A stretch of 64,000 nucleotides of DNA from Gymnodinialimonas ceratoperidinii (lineage in GTDB: Bacteria > Pseudomonadota > Alphaproteobacteria > Rhodobacterales > Rhodobacteraceae), in assembly GCF_019297855.1 (NCBI RefSeq), contig NZ_CP079194.1, forward strand, positions 979,501 to 1,043,500, in the 5' to 3' direction. Below the pieces are notes generated by a model. The model was not told where the DNA came from and ran no database searches. It saw only the letters and a list, made by a program, of their open reading frames with translations. The translations under genes and the position numbers were made by a program. The first letter of the stretch is position 1. Every line of letters begins with the position of its first letter. Of this stretch, positions 54,857 to 63,862 are shown piece after piece.

Positions 54857-55974
54857 CGGCCGAGGTTGGCGACGTCACGCTCGCCGCAGAGGCCCATGGT
54901 GGTGGAAAGCTCCTTCTGGATCACCTCCAGCGCCTCGGTCACGCCCTGCTGCCCGCGCGCCCCCAGACCGTAGACGTAGGCCCGCCCGATCATCGTGCCC
55001 TTCGCGCCCAGGGCCAGCGCCTTCAGCACGTCCTGGCCCGAGCGGATGCCGCTATCGAGGTGCACTTCGATCTTGTCGCCCACCGCATCCATGATCTGCG
55101 GCAACATGCGGATCGAGGAGAGCGCGCCGTCCAGCTGCCGCCCGCCGTGGTTGGAGACGACGATGGCATCGGCGCCCACGTTCACCGCCTCTTTCGCGTC
55201 GTCGACATCGAGGATGCCCTTCAGGACCACCGGCCCGTCCCACCAGCTGCGGAACTCCTTGATCCGCTCCCAATTGAGGGAGGGGTCGAAGGCCTCGGCG
55301 GTCCAGGAGGACAGCGAGCCGGGGTCGGTGACGCCCTTGGCGTGACCCACGATATTGCCGAAGAAGCGCCGCTTGGTGCCCAACATCTCGAGCCCCCAAG
55401 GCACCTTGGTCATCATGTTGGCAACGGATTTGGGCGTCAGCTTGGGCGGGGCGGAGAGGCCGTTCTTGATGTCCTTGTGGCGCTGACCCATGATCTGAAG
55501 ATCGACAGTGATCACCAGCGTGGTGCAGCCGGCCGCCTTTGCGCGGGCGAACAGGCGCTTCATGAAGTCGTCGTCCTTGAGGGTGTAGACCTGGAACCAG
55601 AACGGCTTCTGCGTGTGTTCGGCCACGTCCTCGATGGAGCAGATCGACATGGTCGAGAGCGTGTAGGGCACGCCGAAGCGCTCGGCGGCGCGGGCAGCCT
55701 TGATCTCGCCATCCGCCGATTGCATCCCCGTCAGCCCGACCGGGGCGAGCGCCACCGGCATGGTCACGTCCTGACCCACCATCGTGGAGGCCGTCGTGCG
55801 CCCCGCCATGTCACGCGCGATGCGCTGGCGCAGGCGGATCAGGTCGAAATCCGAGGAATTCTCGCGGAAGGTCTGCTCGGTCCAGCTGCCGGATTCGGCG
55901 TAATCGTAGAACATCTTCGGCACGCGCCGCTTGTAGATGCGCTTGAGGTCTTCGATCTCGGTGATGGGGGACAT
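54811..55974 (-). CDS. lldD: FMN-dependent alpha-hydroxy acid dehydrogenase (L-lactate dehydrogenase LldD-like)
   Basis: A 387-residue flavoenzyme of the L-lactate/glycolate oxidase family, probably membrane-associated and feeding electrons to quinone. The N-terminal YAESGSW-like motif and the catalytic His in VSNHGGRQLDGA (about residue 277), followed by DSGIRSGQDVLKALALGA, are diagnostic. ATG 55974 has GGAG seven bases upstream. Substrate could be L-lactate or another 2-hydroxy acid. Confidence 0.9.
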   Translation of the reverse strand: MSPITEIEDLKRIYKRRVPKMFYDYAESGSWTEQTFRENSSDFDLIRLRQRIARDMAGRTTASTMVGQDVTMPVALAPVGLTGMQSADGEIKAARAAERFGVPYTLSTMSICSIEDVAEHTQKPFWFQVYTLKDDDFMKRLFARAKAAGCTTLVITVDLQIMGQRHKDIKNGLSAPPKLTPKSVANMMTKVPWGLEMLGTKRRFFGNIVGHAKGVTDPGSLSSWTAEAFDPSLNWERIKEFRSWWDGPVVLKGILDVDDAKEAVNVGADAIVVSNHGGRQLDGALSSIRMLPQIMDAVGDKIEVHLDSGIRSGQDVLKALALGAKGTMIGRAYVYGLGARGQQGVTEALEVIQKELSTTMGLCGERDVANLGRHNLLVPKGFSDGWV

Positions 55975-56053
55975 GGGCGGGCTCCGCAATTTTGGTAAGA
56001 ATTCTTTACCAATGATGCGGGAGCCTGTCCATGGGCGCGTAAAATGCGCGCGC

Positions 56054-56857
56054 TCAGCCCCGGTGCGCGCCGTCCGCGAGGCTTTTCACGAAGGACAACA
56101 CCTCGGGGACCGGGGTGCCGTCGGCGATCTTCGACACGATGGCGGAGCCGACCACGCAGCCGTCGGCGATGGCGGCGATGGACTCAGAGGCCTCGGGGGT
56201 GTTGATGCCGAAGCCGACGATCACCGGAAGGTCGGTCTTGGCCTTGATCCGGGAGACCTCGGGCGCCACGTCCGAGGCCTGCGCCGCAGCGGCGCCGGTC
56301 GTGCCGGTGACGGAGACGTAATAGACGAAGCCGGAGGTATTGGTCAGCACCTTGGGCAGGCGCGCGTCATCGGTGGTGGGGGTGGCCAAGCGGATGAAGT
56401 TGAGACCGGCGGCCTGGGCGGGAATGCAGAGTTCCTCGTCTTCCTCGGGCGGCAGGTCCACGACGATCAGCCCGTCGATCCCGGCCTCTTTCGCGTCGCT
56501 TAGGAATTTATCAACGCCGCGCGCGTATATCGGGTTGTAGTAGCCCATGAGGACGATGGGCGTGGTGTCGTCGCCCGCGCGGAAATCGCGGGCCATCTGA
56601 AGGGTGCGCTCCAGCGTCATGCCGCCTTCCAGCGCGCGCTGGCCAGCCAGCTGGATCGTCGCGCCGTCGGCCATGGGATCGGTGAAGGGCAGGCCAAGCT
56701 CGATGATGTCGACGCCGGCGTCAGGCAGGCCGCGCATGATCTCGAGCGCGGTATCGGCATCGGGGTCGCCCGCCATGATGTAGGAGACGAAGGCTTTCTT
56801 GCCGGAGGCTGACAGGCGCGCGAAGGTATCGTCGATCCGAGTGGTGGGGCGGGTCAT
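56054..56857 (-). CDS. trpA: Tryptophan synthase alpha chain
   Basis: A 267-residue TIM-barrel subunit that cleaves indole-glycerol phosphate. The catalytic Glu and Asp lie in [15 protein letters not shown] (about residues 51-65) and the phosphate site in VGFGINTPE and GSAIVSKI. It is the normal length. Unusually for proteobacteria it is not next to trpB: about 7.7 kb separate them and the strands differ. Confidence 0.96.
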   Translation of the reverse strand: MTRPTTRIDDTFARLSASGKKAFVSYIMAGDPDADTALEIMRGLPDAGVDIIELGLPFTDPMADGATIQLAGQRALEGGMTLERTLQMARDFRAGDDTTPIVLMGYYNPIYARGVDKFLSDAKEAGIDGLIVVDLPPEEDEELCIPAQAAGLNFIRLATPTTDDARLPKVLTNTSGFVYYVSVTGTTGAAAAQASDVAPEVSRIKAKTDLPVIVGFGINTPEASESIAAIADGCVVGSAIVSKIADGTPVPEVLSFVKSLADGAHRG

Positions 56858-57057
56858 GGGGGTATGCTCTCTCTGGCTGGCGTTGGATTGGTTTGGCCCA
56901 AGGGTTGGCAGAAATCAATGGGCTGAGGCGATTGGAGGCGGTACGTCGGCCAGCCACCGGAAGGGACGCGGCGCGGACGGCATGGCGGAGGGGGAAAGCG
57001 CGATGGTTTTTCCCGATGGGACTGGAACAATCCGACGGGTGTAGCCATTTACTGAGC

Positions 57058-57243
57058 ATGAATTATTTACTCGCCATTCTGCTACCACCCCTGTCGATCT
57101 TCCTTGCCGGACGGGTCATCCTCGGGATCATCATCGCACCGATCTGGATATTGGCCCTGATCTTCTCGGGCGGGCTGACCCACCCGATGTTCGTCCTCCT
57201 CGCGTGGTTCGTGATCTTCGAACGCCGCGAAAAGCGCGGCTGA
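57058..57243 (+). CDS. Small hydrophobic protein, YqaE/Pmp3-like
   Basis: A 61-residue membrane protein with two hydrophobic helices (about residues 3-19 and 22-38) plus a third hydrophobic stretch (43-54). The start LAILLPPLSIFLAGR resembles the Pmp3/YqaE (UPF0057) family of stress-linked membrane peptides, though the remainder is less alike. ATG 57058 is chosen because the hydrophobic part starts there. Moderately confident that it is coding. Confidence 0.55.
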   Translation: MNYLLAILLPPLSIFLAGRVILGIIIAPIWILALIFSGGLTHPMFVLLAWFVIFERREKRG

Positions 57244-57536
57244 TTTGATCTGGCGAACTCGGTCAGAGCCGGGTGGCGAGGCGGTCGAGCGACCGTGCGC
57301 CTGGGGCAGGTGTATCTCGAGCAATATCTCCCTGTCGTTGAAACGGGCGCATCGGAAGTCGTGGCTGGACCGCCGGGTAGCGCTGCGGTAGGAGGCCCTG
57401 CCTTTGGCTGGGCGTGCCTGGAGCGGTATTTTCACTGTTTGCGACACGCGCCCTGAGAGAAGCGCGACTGATGCCGGCGCGTCTGCTTCTTGTGAAGCAG
57501 GTCAGGGCGTCGCCGACGCTAACCCCAACCGCCCGC

Positions 57537-58874
57537 CTAGGCCTCTCGTGCTTTCATCGTCGCCGGGGCCGTCAGACGCCAGAAGCGGAGGGGGAGGGCG
57601 ATGGCGGCGATGGCGAGGCCGAGGGTGTAGCCGGCCCAGATCCCGAGGGCGCCGAAATCAAAGATGATGCCGAGTGCGTAGCTCGCGGGGAGCGCGATGA
57701 CCCAATAGGCGACCAGCGTGATGACCGTGGGGCGGTTCATGTCCGACATGCCGCGCAGCGCGCCCAGCGACGTGCCCTGAATGCCGTCTGTGATCTGCAT
57801 CATCGCCATGATGATGAAGAGCGTCGCGGCCAGGGTGATGACGGCGGGATCGTCGGACATGGCTTCGGCCAGTGCACGCCCGCCGAAGATGAACACGCAA
57901 GACGCCATCGCGAGCCAAATCACCACCATCAGGAACGAAGCCTTCAGGATCGGGCGCAAGCGGTCCGGCCGCCCTGCGCCCACGGCATTGCCGATGCGGA
58001 TCGAGACCGCGCCGGCCATGCCGAGCGGGATCACGTAGGCCAGCCCGCCGATGGCGTTGACGATCTGGTGCGCGGCCAGCGCCTCGGCCCCGAGCCAGCC
58101 GATCATCAGGCCGATCATCGCATAGGCGCCGCCCTCTCCGGCGTAGCCGAGGCAAAGCGGCACGCTCTCGCGCAATTGCGCACGCACGTCGGCCCATGCG
58201 ACGGCCACGGCCTGCCGGTAGGGACGCAAGCCCTCGGACCTCGTGACGACGATCCAGGCGGCCAGCAGCGAGAGGCTCTGGGACAGGATCGAGGCGAGGC
58301 CCGCGCCGAGGATGCCCATGTCGAGCACATGGATGAAGGTGTAATTCGCCGGGATGTTCACCACCACGCCGATGTAGCTGAGGCCCACGGCCGTCCAGGG
58401 CCAATCGACGGCGTCGAACAGCGCCTTGAGGCCGAAAAACAGGGTGAAGGGCACGATCCAAAGCGCCATGGAGAGCCAGTAGGGCAGCAGAATGTCGAGC
58501 ACCTCGCGCGGTTGGCCGAGAGGGCCGAGCAAGGGGTAGACGGCCGCCATCGACGCCGCCGCGAGGATGCCGCCGATCAAACAGAGGAGCAGTCCCGAGC
58601 GGAAGGCCAGCGCCACGCGGGCCGGGTCGGCTGCACCTTCGGCCTGGCTGATCTGGACGGAGATGACGGTCAGAAGACCCCAGAGCGCCGAGATCAGGAT
58701 GATCAGCACGGCTGTCGTGACCCCCGCCGCCGCCAGCGGCACGGTGCCCAGCGGCGAGATCATCACGGTGTCCACCACGCCGATCAGCAGCGCCGCGGTG
58801 AGCCCCACCATCAGGGGCACCGATAGGCGGATCAGGGGGGCGAGTTCCGCCCGCGTGGTGGCTTGGCTATGCAT
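57537..58874 (-). CDS. MATE family efflux transporter (NorM-like)
   Basis: A 445-residue multidrug exporter with about twelve helices in two related halves. The N-terminal PLMVGLTAALLIGVVDTVMIS segment and the second-half VPLCLGYAGEGGAYAMIGLMIGWLG are typical of the NorM branch, driven by Na+ or H+. The preceding 293 bases (57244-57536) hold nothing recognisable. Confidence 0.92.
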   Translation of the reverse strand: MHSQATTRAELAPLIRLSVPLMVGLTAALLIGVVDTVMISPLGTVPLAAAGVTTAVLIILISALWGLLTVISVQISQAEGAADPARVALAFRSGLLLCLIGGILAAASMAAVYPLLGPLGQPREVLDILLPYWLSMALWIVPFTLFFGLKALFDAVDWPWTAVGLSYIGVVVNIPANYTFIHVLDMGILGAGLASILSQSLSLLAAWIVVTRSEGLRPYRQAVAVAWADVRAQLRESVPLCLGYAGEGGAYAMIGLMIGWLGAEALAAHQIVNAIGGLAYVIPLGMAGAVSIRIGNAVGAGRPDRLRPILKASFLMVVIWLAMASCVFIFGGRALAEAMSDDPAVITLAATLFIIMAMMQITDGIQGTSLGALRGMSDMNRPTVITLVAYWVIALPASYALGIIFDFGALGIWAGYTLGLAIAAIALPLRFWRLTAPATMKAREA

Positions 58875-59030
58875 GGCTCCGTCCTACGCCGATGGCCGCA
58901 ACTGTCAATCTCGGGTCGTGCGCGGGCGCGGCGGGGCGGGTGCGGCCTCCGCGTGCCAAGCCTTGACCTTTGCCCCTGCCGCGACCTACATGCGCCCTTG
59001 TTTTTCCTGAGCTTCAGCGGAGTGCGTCAC

Positions 59031-60128
59031 ATGGGTTTCAGAATGGGCATCGTGGGCCTGCCGAACGTCGGCAAATCGACCCTTTTCAACGCGCTGACCC
59101 GCACGGCGGCGGCGCAGGCGGCGAACTTCCCCTTCTGCACGATCGAGCCCAACGTGGGCGACGTGGCGGTGCCCGACGCGCGGCTCGACAAGCTCGCGGC
59201 GATTGCATCGTCGAAGTCGATCATCCCCACGCGGATGACCTTCGTGGATATCGCGGGCCTCGTGAAGGGCGCGAGCAAGGGGGAGGGGTTGGGCAACCAG
59301 TTCCTCGCCAACATCCGCGAGACCGACGCCATCGCCCATGTGTTGCGGTGTTTCGAGGATGGTGACGTGGTCCATGTCGACGGCCGCGTCGACCCGATTG
59401 CCGATGCTGAAACCATCGAGACCGAACTGATGCTGGCCGACCTCGAGAGCATCGAGAAGCGCATGGCGAACCTGACCCGCAAGGTACGTGGCGGCGACAA
59501 GGAGGCGGTGCAGCAGGAACGCCTGCTCAACGCCGCGAAGGCCGCGCTGGAAGACGGCAAGCCCGCGCGCTCGGTCGCCGTTGACGAGGAGGACGCCAAG
59601 GCCTGGAAGATGCTGCAACTGCTGACCACCAAGCCGATCCTCTACGTCTGCAACGTCGAGGAAGAAAACGCGGGCAGCGGCAATTCCCAGTCGGCTCGGG
59701 TGGCGGAAATGGCCGCCAAGCAGGGCAACGCCCATGTGGTGATCTCGGCCAAGATCGAGGAAGACATCAGCCAGCTGGATGCCGAAGACGCCGAGATGTT
59801 CCTTGAAGAGCTGGGGCTGGAAGAGCCCGGCCTCGACCGGTTGATCCGCGCGGGCTACGAGCTGTTGAACCTGCAGACCTATTTCACCGTCGGCCCGAAA
59901 GAGGCCCGCGCCTGGACGATCAAGGAAGGCACGCTCGCCCCCGCGGCGGCGGGTGTGATCCACGGTGATTTCGAGGCCAAGTTCATCCGCGCCGAGACCA
60001 TCGCCTACGACGATTACGTCGCTCTGGGCGGTGAGAACCCGGCGAAGGACGCCGGCAAGATGCGCGCCGAGGGCAAGGGCTACGTCGTCAAGGACGGCGA
60101 CGTGCTGCACTTCCTGCACGGCGGCTGA
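59031..60128 (+). CDS. ychF: Redox-regulated ribosome-binding ATPase YchF (Obg family)
   Basis: A 365-residue Obg-like NTPase that prefers ATP and binds ribosomes. G1 is GLPNVGKST near residue 9, G3 is DIAGLVKGASKGEGLGN, the NxxE motif that replaces NKxD is NVEEE near residue 205, and the C-terminal TGS domain contains YFTVGPKEARAWTI. CGGAG lies upstream of ATG 59031. Confidence 0.96.
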   Translation: MGFRMGIVGLPNVGKSTLFNALTRTAAAQAANFPFCTIEPNVGDVAVPDARLDKLAAIASSKSIIPTRMTFVDIAGLVKGASKGEGLGNQFLANIRETDAIAHVLRCFEDGDVVHVDGRVDPIADAETIETELMLADLESIEKRMANLTRKVRGGDKEAVQQERLLNAAKAALEDGKPARSVAVDEEDAKAWKMLQLLTTKPILYVCNVEEENAGSGNSQSARVAEMAAKQGNAHVVISAKIEEDISQLDAEDAEMFLEELGLEEPGLDRLIRAGYELLNLQTYFTVGPKEARAWTIKEGTLAPAAAGVIHGDFEAKFIRAETIAYDDYVALGGENPAKDAGKMRAEGKGYVVKDGDVLHFLHGG

Positions 60129-60149
60129 GGCAAGCGCTGCAACGAAAGC

Positions 60150-60181
60150 GGGCCGGTCGCCCCCTTGCAGGCAACCGGCCC
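60150..60181. terminator. Bidirectional hairpin between ychF and the SH3 protein gene
   Basis: GGGCCGGT (60150-60157) and ACCGGCCC (60174-60181) are a perfect inverted repeat with a 16-base loop. It separates two converging genes. No long T-run is present. Confidence 0.55.
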
Positions 60182-60207
60182 TGAGATCCTGTCAGATCAG
60201 ACGCAAG

Positions 60208-60858
60208 TTAGCGAATGATGGACACGATCGTGCGGTTCTCGGTCGAGACGACAGCCGGGACGCCGTTCACGTAGACGTAGCTGTACTCGGTATCAGGCAC
60301 GGCCTGCAGCTCGACCTCGGCCGGGATCCCGGCACCGACAACGACTTCACCCTCGAGATAGACGGGCTCGACTTCGTTGGTGCGCACATATGTCACGACT
60401 TCGTCCGGAACGCTGTCAACGGCGGCTGCACCGGCGATGGTTCCGCCGACAACGGCGCCCACGGGGCCCGCGATCAGCGAACCTGCGATGGCACCGATGG
60501 TGGCACCGGTGGCACCCGCGCCCACTTCGGCGGCGATGTCATCGTAGCGCACGATCTCGACTTCGACTTCCGGCGTCTGGCTCACGACAACGGCAGAGCC
60601 GTCCATCGACGCGGTGAGGTAATCGGCGAAGGCCCAACCGGTCTGACCCTCATAGGTCACTTCGCACCAGTTGCGGGTTTCGAGGCAGGAGGTGACAGTC
60701 ACTTCACCCTCGCCGTCGATCACGTCGATCACGTCGAACTGCGGACCGGGGCCCGCGCGGAGGTTGAGATCGGTGGTGGCGTTGGCTTGAACGGCTGCGG
60801 ATGCGGCAGTGCCCATCAGGAGGCTTGCGGCAGACAGACCAAGGATAACGTTCTTCAT
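60208..60858 (-). CDS. Secreted SH3-domain protein with DUF1236 C-terminus
   Basis: A 216-residue exported protein. Signal peptide to about residue 22; bacterial SH3 domain at about 25-85 (TDLNLRAGPGPQFDVIDVI, with a probable disulfide between Cys58 and Cys65); a glycine-zipper-like Gly/Ala segment at about 112-148; and the DUF1236 domain with PDTEYSYVYVNGVPAVV at the end. Such proteins sit in the cell envelope and may bind peptidoglycan. Function unknown. Confidence 0.85.
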   Translation of the reverse strand: MKNVILGLSAASLLMGTAASAAVQANATTDLNLRAGPGPQFDVIDVIDGEGEVTVTSCLETRNWCEVTYEGQTGWAFADYLTASMDGSAVVVSQTPEVEVEIVRYDDIAAEVGAGATGATIGAIAGSLIAGPVGAVVGGTIAGAAAVDSVPDEVVTYVRTNEVEPVYLEGEVVVGAGIPAEVELQAVPDTEYSYVYVNGVPAVVSTENRTIVSIIR

Positions 60859-61233
60859 GTCAGTTTCCTTTCACTTCATGCGGGCACCGGGTTGGCGCTC
60901 CGTCGAGGTGGCAACGGGTCTGATGAGGCTTGGTTCCGGCGATTTCAGCGCTTGCGCGTATAATAAAGTGCGGGGGTCCGAAGTGGCGTTTTTCCGCATA
61001 TGTGACGGCGCGCGCTGGGCGGCGTTGCGCCCATTTCATCCGGCGTAATCAACAATTTGTCAGCGCGTGAGGAGGGCGCTCCTCGGGGTAGGGCGCCAGC
61101 GGTCGGCACCGACGAATTCGTCCGGCGTCCACGATGGTCGATCCGTGATCGCCCGTCTCACAAATTTTCATTTGCCCCCGGTGGACGCTTCAGGCTTTCT
61201 CCGCCCGTTAACGATCCTGAAAGCGACAGCCCC
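60859..61233. other. Divergent intergenic region between SH3 protein gene and rarD
   Basis: A 375-base stretch without a credible gene. A TATAAT hexamer at 60959-60964 and a nearby A+T-rich patch suggest a promoter, but no matching -35 sequence was found at normal spacing on either strand. Confidence 0.4.
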
Positions 61234-62127
61234 ATGGCCAATACCTCCGACGACACGCCTGCGGGCTTTGCCTATGCGGTCAGCGCCTATGCGCTCTGGG
61301 GAGGATTGCCGATCTACCTCAAGGCGCTGGCCCATGTGCCGGCGATGGAAATCGTGGCACATCGGGTGATCTGGTCGCTGCCGATCATCGGGCTCCTGAT
61401 CCTGATCACCGGCCGCACGGCGGACCTGAAAGCGGCGCTGCGCAGCCCGCGGATGCTCGGCATGGCGGCGATTACGGCGCTATTCGTCTCGATCAACTGG
61501 GGCGTCTACATCTGGGCCATCGCCCATGACCGCGCGTTGGACGGGGCGTTGGGCTATTACATCAACCCGCTCTTCAGCGTCTTTCTGGGCGCCGTCCTGC
61601 TGGGAGAGCGCCTGAGCCGCCTGCAATGGGCGGCAGTCGCGCTGGCCGCCCTCGCCGTGCTCGTGCTGACCGTCGAAGAGGGTCGCCTGCCCTGGGTGGC
61701 GCTCGCGCTGATGCTGAGCTGGGGCGGCTACGCCTTCTGCAAGCGCAAGCTGCCAATCGGCCCGAACCAGGGCTTCTTCCTCGAGGTCGCGATCCTCTGC
61801 GTGCCGGCGCTGGCCTACGTGCTCTGGCTCGGCGCGACGAGGCAGGGCCAGTTCCTTGCCGGAGACGCGCTCGACACCTGGCTGCTGCTGGGCTGCGGCC
61901 TCGTCACGGCGATCCCGCTGATCCTCTACGTGAACGGCGCCAAGCTGCTGCGGCTGAGCACCATCGGCATCCTGCAATACATCGCGCCGACGCTGATCTT
62001 CCTCGTCGCGGTCTTCCTCTTCCGCGAGCCCTTCGGCCCGGCCCGCATGATCGCCTTCCCGATGATCTGGGCGGCCCTGGTGCTCTATTCCGTGGCCCTG
62101 TTCCGACAATCCCGAAAGGTCGCATGA
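61234..62127 (+). CDS. rarD: EamA family transporter RarD
   Basis: A 297-residue DMT-superfamily membrane protein with ten helices. The N-terminal GFAYAVSAYALWGGLPIYLKAL and the INWGVYIWAIAHDRALDGALGYYINPL block (about residues 87-113) are characteristic of RarD. Substrate not established in the family. It ends 53 bases before tRNA-Ser. Confidence 0.9.
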   Translation: MANTSDDTPAGFAYAVSAYALWGGLPIYLKALAHVPAMEIVAHRVIWSLPIIGLLILITGRTADLKAALRSPRMLGMAAITALFVSINWGVYIWAIAHDRALDGALGYYINPLFSVFLGAVLLGERLSRLQWAAVALAALAVLVLTVEEGRLPWVALALMLSWGGYAFCKRKLPIGPNQGFFLEVAILCVPALAYVLWLGATRQGQFLAGDALDTWLLLGCGLVTAIPLILYVNGAKLLRLSTIGILQYIAPTLIFLVAVFLFREPFGPARMIAFPMIWAALVLYSVALFRQSRKVA

Positions 62128-62180
62128 CACCCGAGATTTCCGGCTTGTTTTCCCCGAACACCGACATTAGACGGGTCAAC

Positions 62181-62270
62181 GGAGACGTGGCCGAGTGGTC
62201 GAAGGCGCTCCCCTGCTAAGGGAGTAGGCGGGAAACTGTCTCGAGGGTTCGAATCCCTTCGTCTCCGCCA
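62181..62270 (+). tRNA. tRNA-Ser (anticodon GCU)
   Basis: A 90-nt class II tRNA with encoded CCA. The acceptor stem is GGAGACG/CGTCTCC, the anticodon loop CTGCTAA gives GCT reading AGC/AGU, a long variable arm follows, and the T loop is GGTTCGAATCC. Confidence 0.97.
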
Positions 62271-62294
62271 CACGCCAATTTCGTCAGTTTGATC

Positions 62295-62319
62295 GGGTCG
62301 CCTTGGGCGGCCCTTTGTT
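62295..62319 (+). terminator. Terminator of tRNA-Ser
   Basis: GGGTCGCC and GGCGGCCC form an eight-pair stem (one G-U pair) with loop TTG at 62295-62313, followed by TTTGTT. Confidence 0.65.
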
Positions 62320-62454
62320 CTGTCCTGCAGGGTGTAGCGCGTCGTTCGGGATGTCTTGTACTTGTTCCGCTCGCCTCGTGGAAAAGGCTCATCGGCTACC
62401 TGCGCGCTGGCTAACAAGGCGATAGCAATGGCTTATACGTGGTCGCCAAACGCA

Positions 62455-62484
62455 AATGGGCCCCTCACAGAAGAGGAGCCCATT
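62455..62484. terminator. Long hairpin downstream of the ferritin-like gene
   Basis: AATGGGCCCCTC with GAGGAGCCCATT is a 12-pair stem with one mismatch and a six-base loop. It is about 90 bases after the stop of the minus-strand DUF2383 gene and may end its transcript, though a T-run is lacking. Confidence 0.4.
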
Positions 62485-62571
62485 CAGCGCTGTTGACGCC
62501 GGGCGGACACTTAATGTGTCCAGCGGTGGTCTGGGCCGGCGCATTCAAGGCGCCGACCCATAGGGTTGATT

Positions 62572-63015
62572 TCAACTTTGGACTGTTTCCATCCAGGCGC
62601 GGTGACGGCGTTCGTCAGCAAGCCCTTTTTCGGCAACGGGCCGTAATTCCGCATCCGTGACATCATTTTCGAGGGTCTGCTGATAAGCAGCGACGGTATC
62701 ATCCTCGTTTGTTTTCATCGCTTTCAGAATAGCATCATCGCCGGCGAGGTCCGCCAATGCGACTTTCCCGGTGGTAAGCCACTGTTTCATGTCGCCCTCC
62801 ACTGGTTTTTCGATGCCCAAGCTATCCGCAATGCGGCCGAGCTCCTGAATATGGGACTCATGATCTCGCCGGAAATTCTCGATCTGTTGGCGATATTCCG
62901 AGTTGTCGAGCCGTTCAATGGTGCTGTCATAAGCCGCGATAGCGTCATATTCCAAAGTGAGGAGGTTTTTAACGAGATCAGCTACTGTGGATTCGGTTCC
63001 AACTGTGGTTGGCAT
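62572..63015 (-). CDS. DUF2383 ferritin-like four-helix-bundle protein
   Basis: A 147-residue helical protein of the PA2169/DUF2383 ferritin-like family. Candidate metal ligands are Glu22 in LEYDAIAAY, Glu and His in DHESHI (about 53 and 55) and the Glu/His of DERRH near the C-terminus. Codon choice is less G+C-rich than in the rest of the window. It is 19 bases downstream of the manganese catalase gene on the same strand, so the two are probably co-transcribed and act in metal or oxidative-stress handling. Confidence 0.85.
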   Translation of the reverse strand: MPTTVGTESTVADLVKNLLTLEYDAIAAYDSTIERLDNSEYRQQIENFRRDHESHIQELGRIADSLGIEKPVEGDMKQWLTTGKVALADLAGDDAILKAMKTNEDDTVAAYQQTLENDVTDAELRPVAEKGLADERRHRAWMETVQS

Positions 63016-63034
63016 GAATAATCTCCCTTATCAG

Positions 63035-63862
63035 TTATTTCTGCTGTTCGGTCTGGGTGCCGGAATGCGGCCGCGCTTTGCCGAGGCTGGGCTTCTGTCC
63101 CAGCGGATCAGGCTTGTCCCGCTTCGAGAACTCGCTGCGACCATCGAACGAAGGACCGGACGTCCAACGCCCCTCGGGTGTGGGTTCATCCAGCGATGTG
63201 TTGAGGAAGTAGTAGGAATGCTCCGTCGCTTCATGCTCCTGCGGCGTGCTGTTGGGGATCGGCATGGCTGCTTCCCAGCCGCCCAACTCTTCGATCACTG
63301 CGAGCCATTGTTGCTGGTGCATCGTGTCGCGGGCGATCAGGAAGGACAGCATGTCCTTCATGCCTGTGTCGTCGGTCATGTTGTAAAGGCGCGACGCCAG
63401 AACACGGCCGCCGCTTTCCGCTGTCACGTTTGCCATCATGTCCGCGGCAAGATTGCCCGTGGCGTAAACGTGGCTCATGTCGAATGGCACGCCATTGGAG
63501 TTCACCGGCATGGCCGACAGGCCCGAGGAAAGGATGTGCCGGGGGTTTGCGCCGCCCATGATCGCATTGACGACCGGGTCTTTCGCGGCCTCTTCCTGCA
63601 CGGTGAGAGGGGCCCCTTCGAGATTCAGGGCAACGGCATGGCCGAGAAATTCGATATGAGACAATTCCTCCGTTGCCGTCATCATCAGCATGTCGCGATA
63701 CTTGTCGTCACCGCGCGCGCCCATGGCCTGAAAGAAATACTGCATGGCGACCCGAATTTCGCCCTCGACGCCGCCAATTGCCTGCTGGAGAAATTTGGCG
63801 AATTGAGGATCGGGTTTATCGACACGGACATTATATTGCAGTTTGCTTGAATGATGAAACAT
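63035..63862 (-). CDS. Manganese catalase
   Basis: A 275-residue non-heme di-manganese catalase, decomposing hydrogen peroxide in the cytoplasm. The ligands fit the family: Glu35 in GVEGEIRVA, Glu66 and His69 in TATEELSHIEFL, Glu149 in TAESGGR and His182 in DTMHQQQW. The C-terminal tail (FDGRSEFSKRDKPDP onward) is also typical. ATG 63862 follows AGGAGAGCTC. It is followed by the DUF2383 gene. The remaining 138 bases to the window end hold no recognisable gene. Confidence 0.95.
   Translation of the reverse strand: MFHHSSKLQYNVRVDKPDPQFAKFLQQAIGGVEGEIRVAMQYFFQAMGARGDDKYRDMLMMTATEELSHIEFLGHAVALNLEGAPLTVQEEAAKDPVVNAIMGGANPRHILSSGLSAMPVNSNGVPFDMSHVYATGNLAADMMANVTAESGGRVLASRLYNMTDDTGMKDMLSFLIARDTMHQQQWLAVIEELGGWEAAMPIPNSTPQEHEATEHSYYFLNTSLDEPTPEGRWTSGPSFDGRSEFSKRDKPDPLGQKPSLGKARPHSGTQTEQQK

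Larger units (their letters stand above)
62271..62571. other. Non-coding region downstream of tRNA-Ser
   Basis: About 300 bases without a gene. It contains the tRNA terminator hairpin, a second long hairpin at 62455-62484 and a small perfect hairpin GGACACTTAATGTGTCC (62505-62521). No copy of the tRNA 3' end was seen. Confidence 0.5.
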
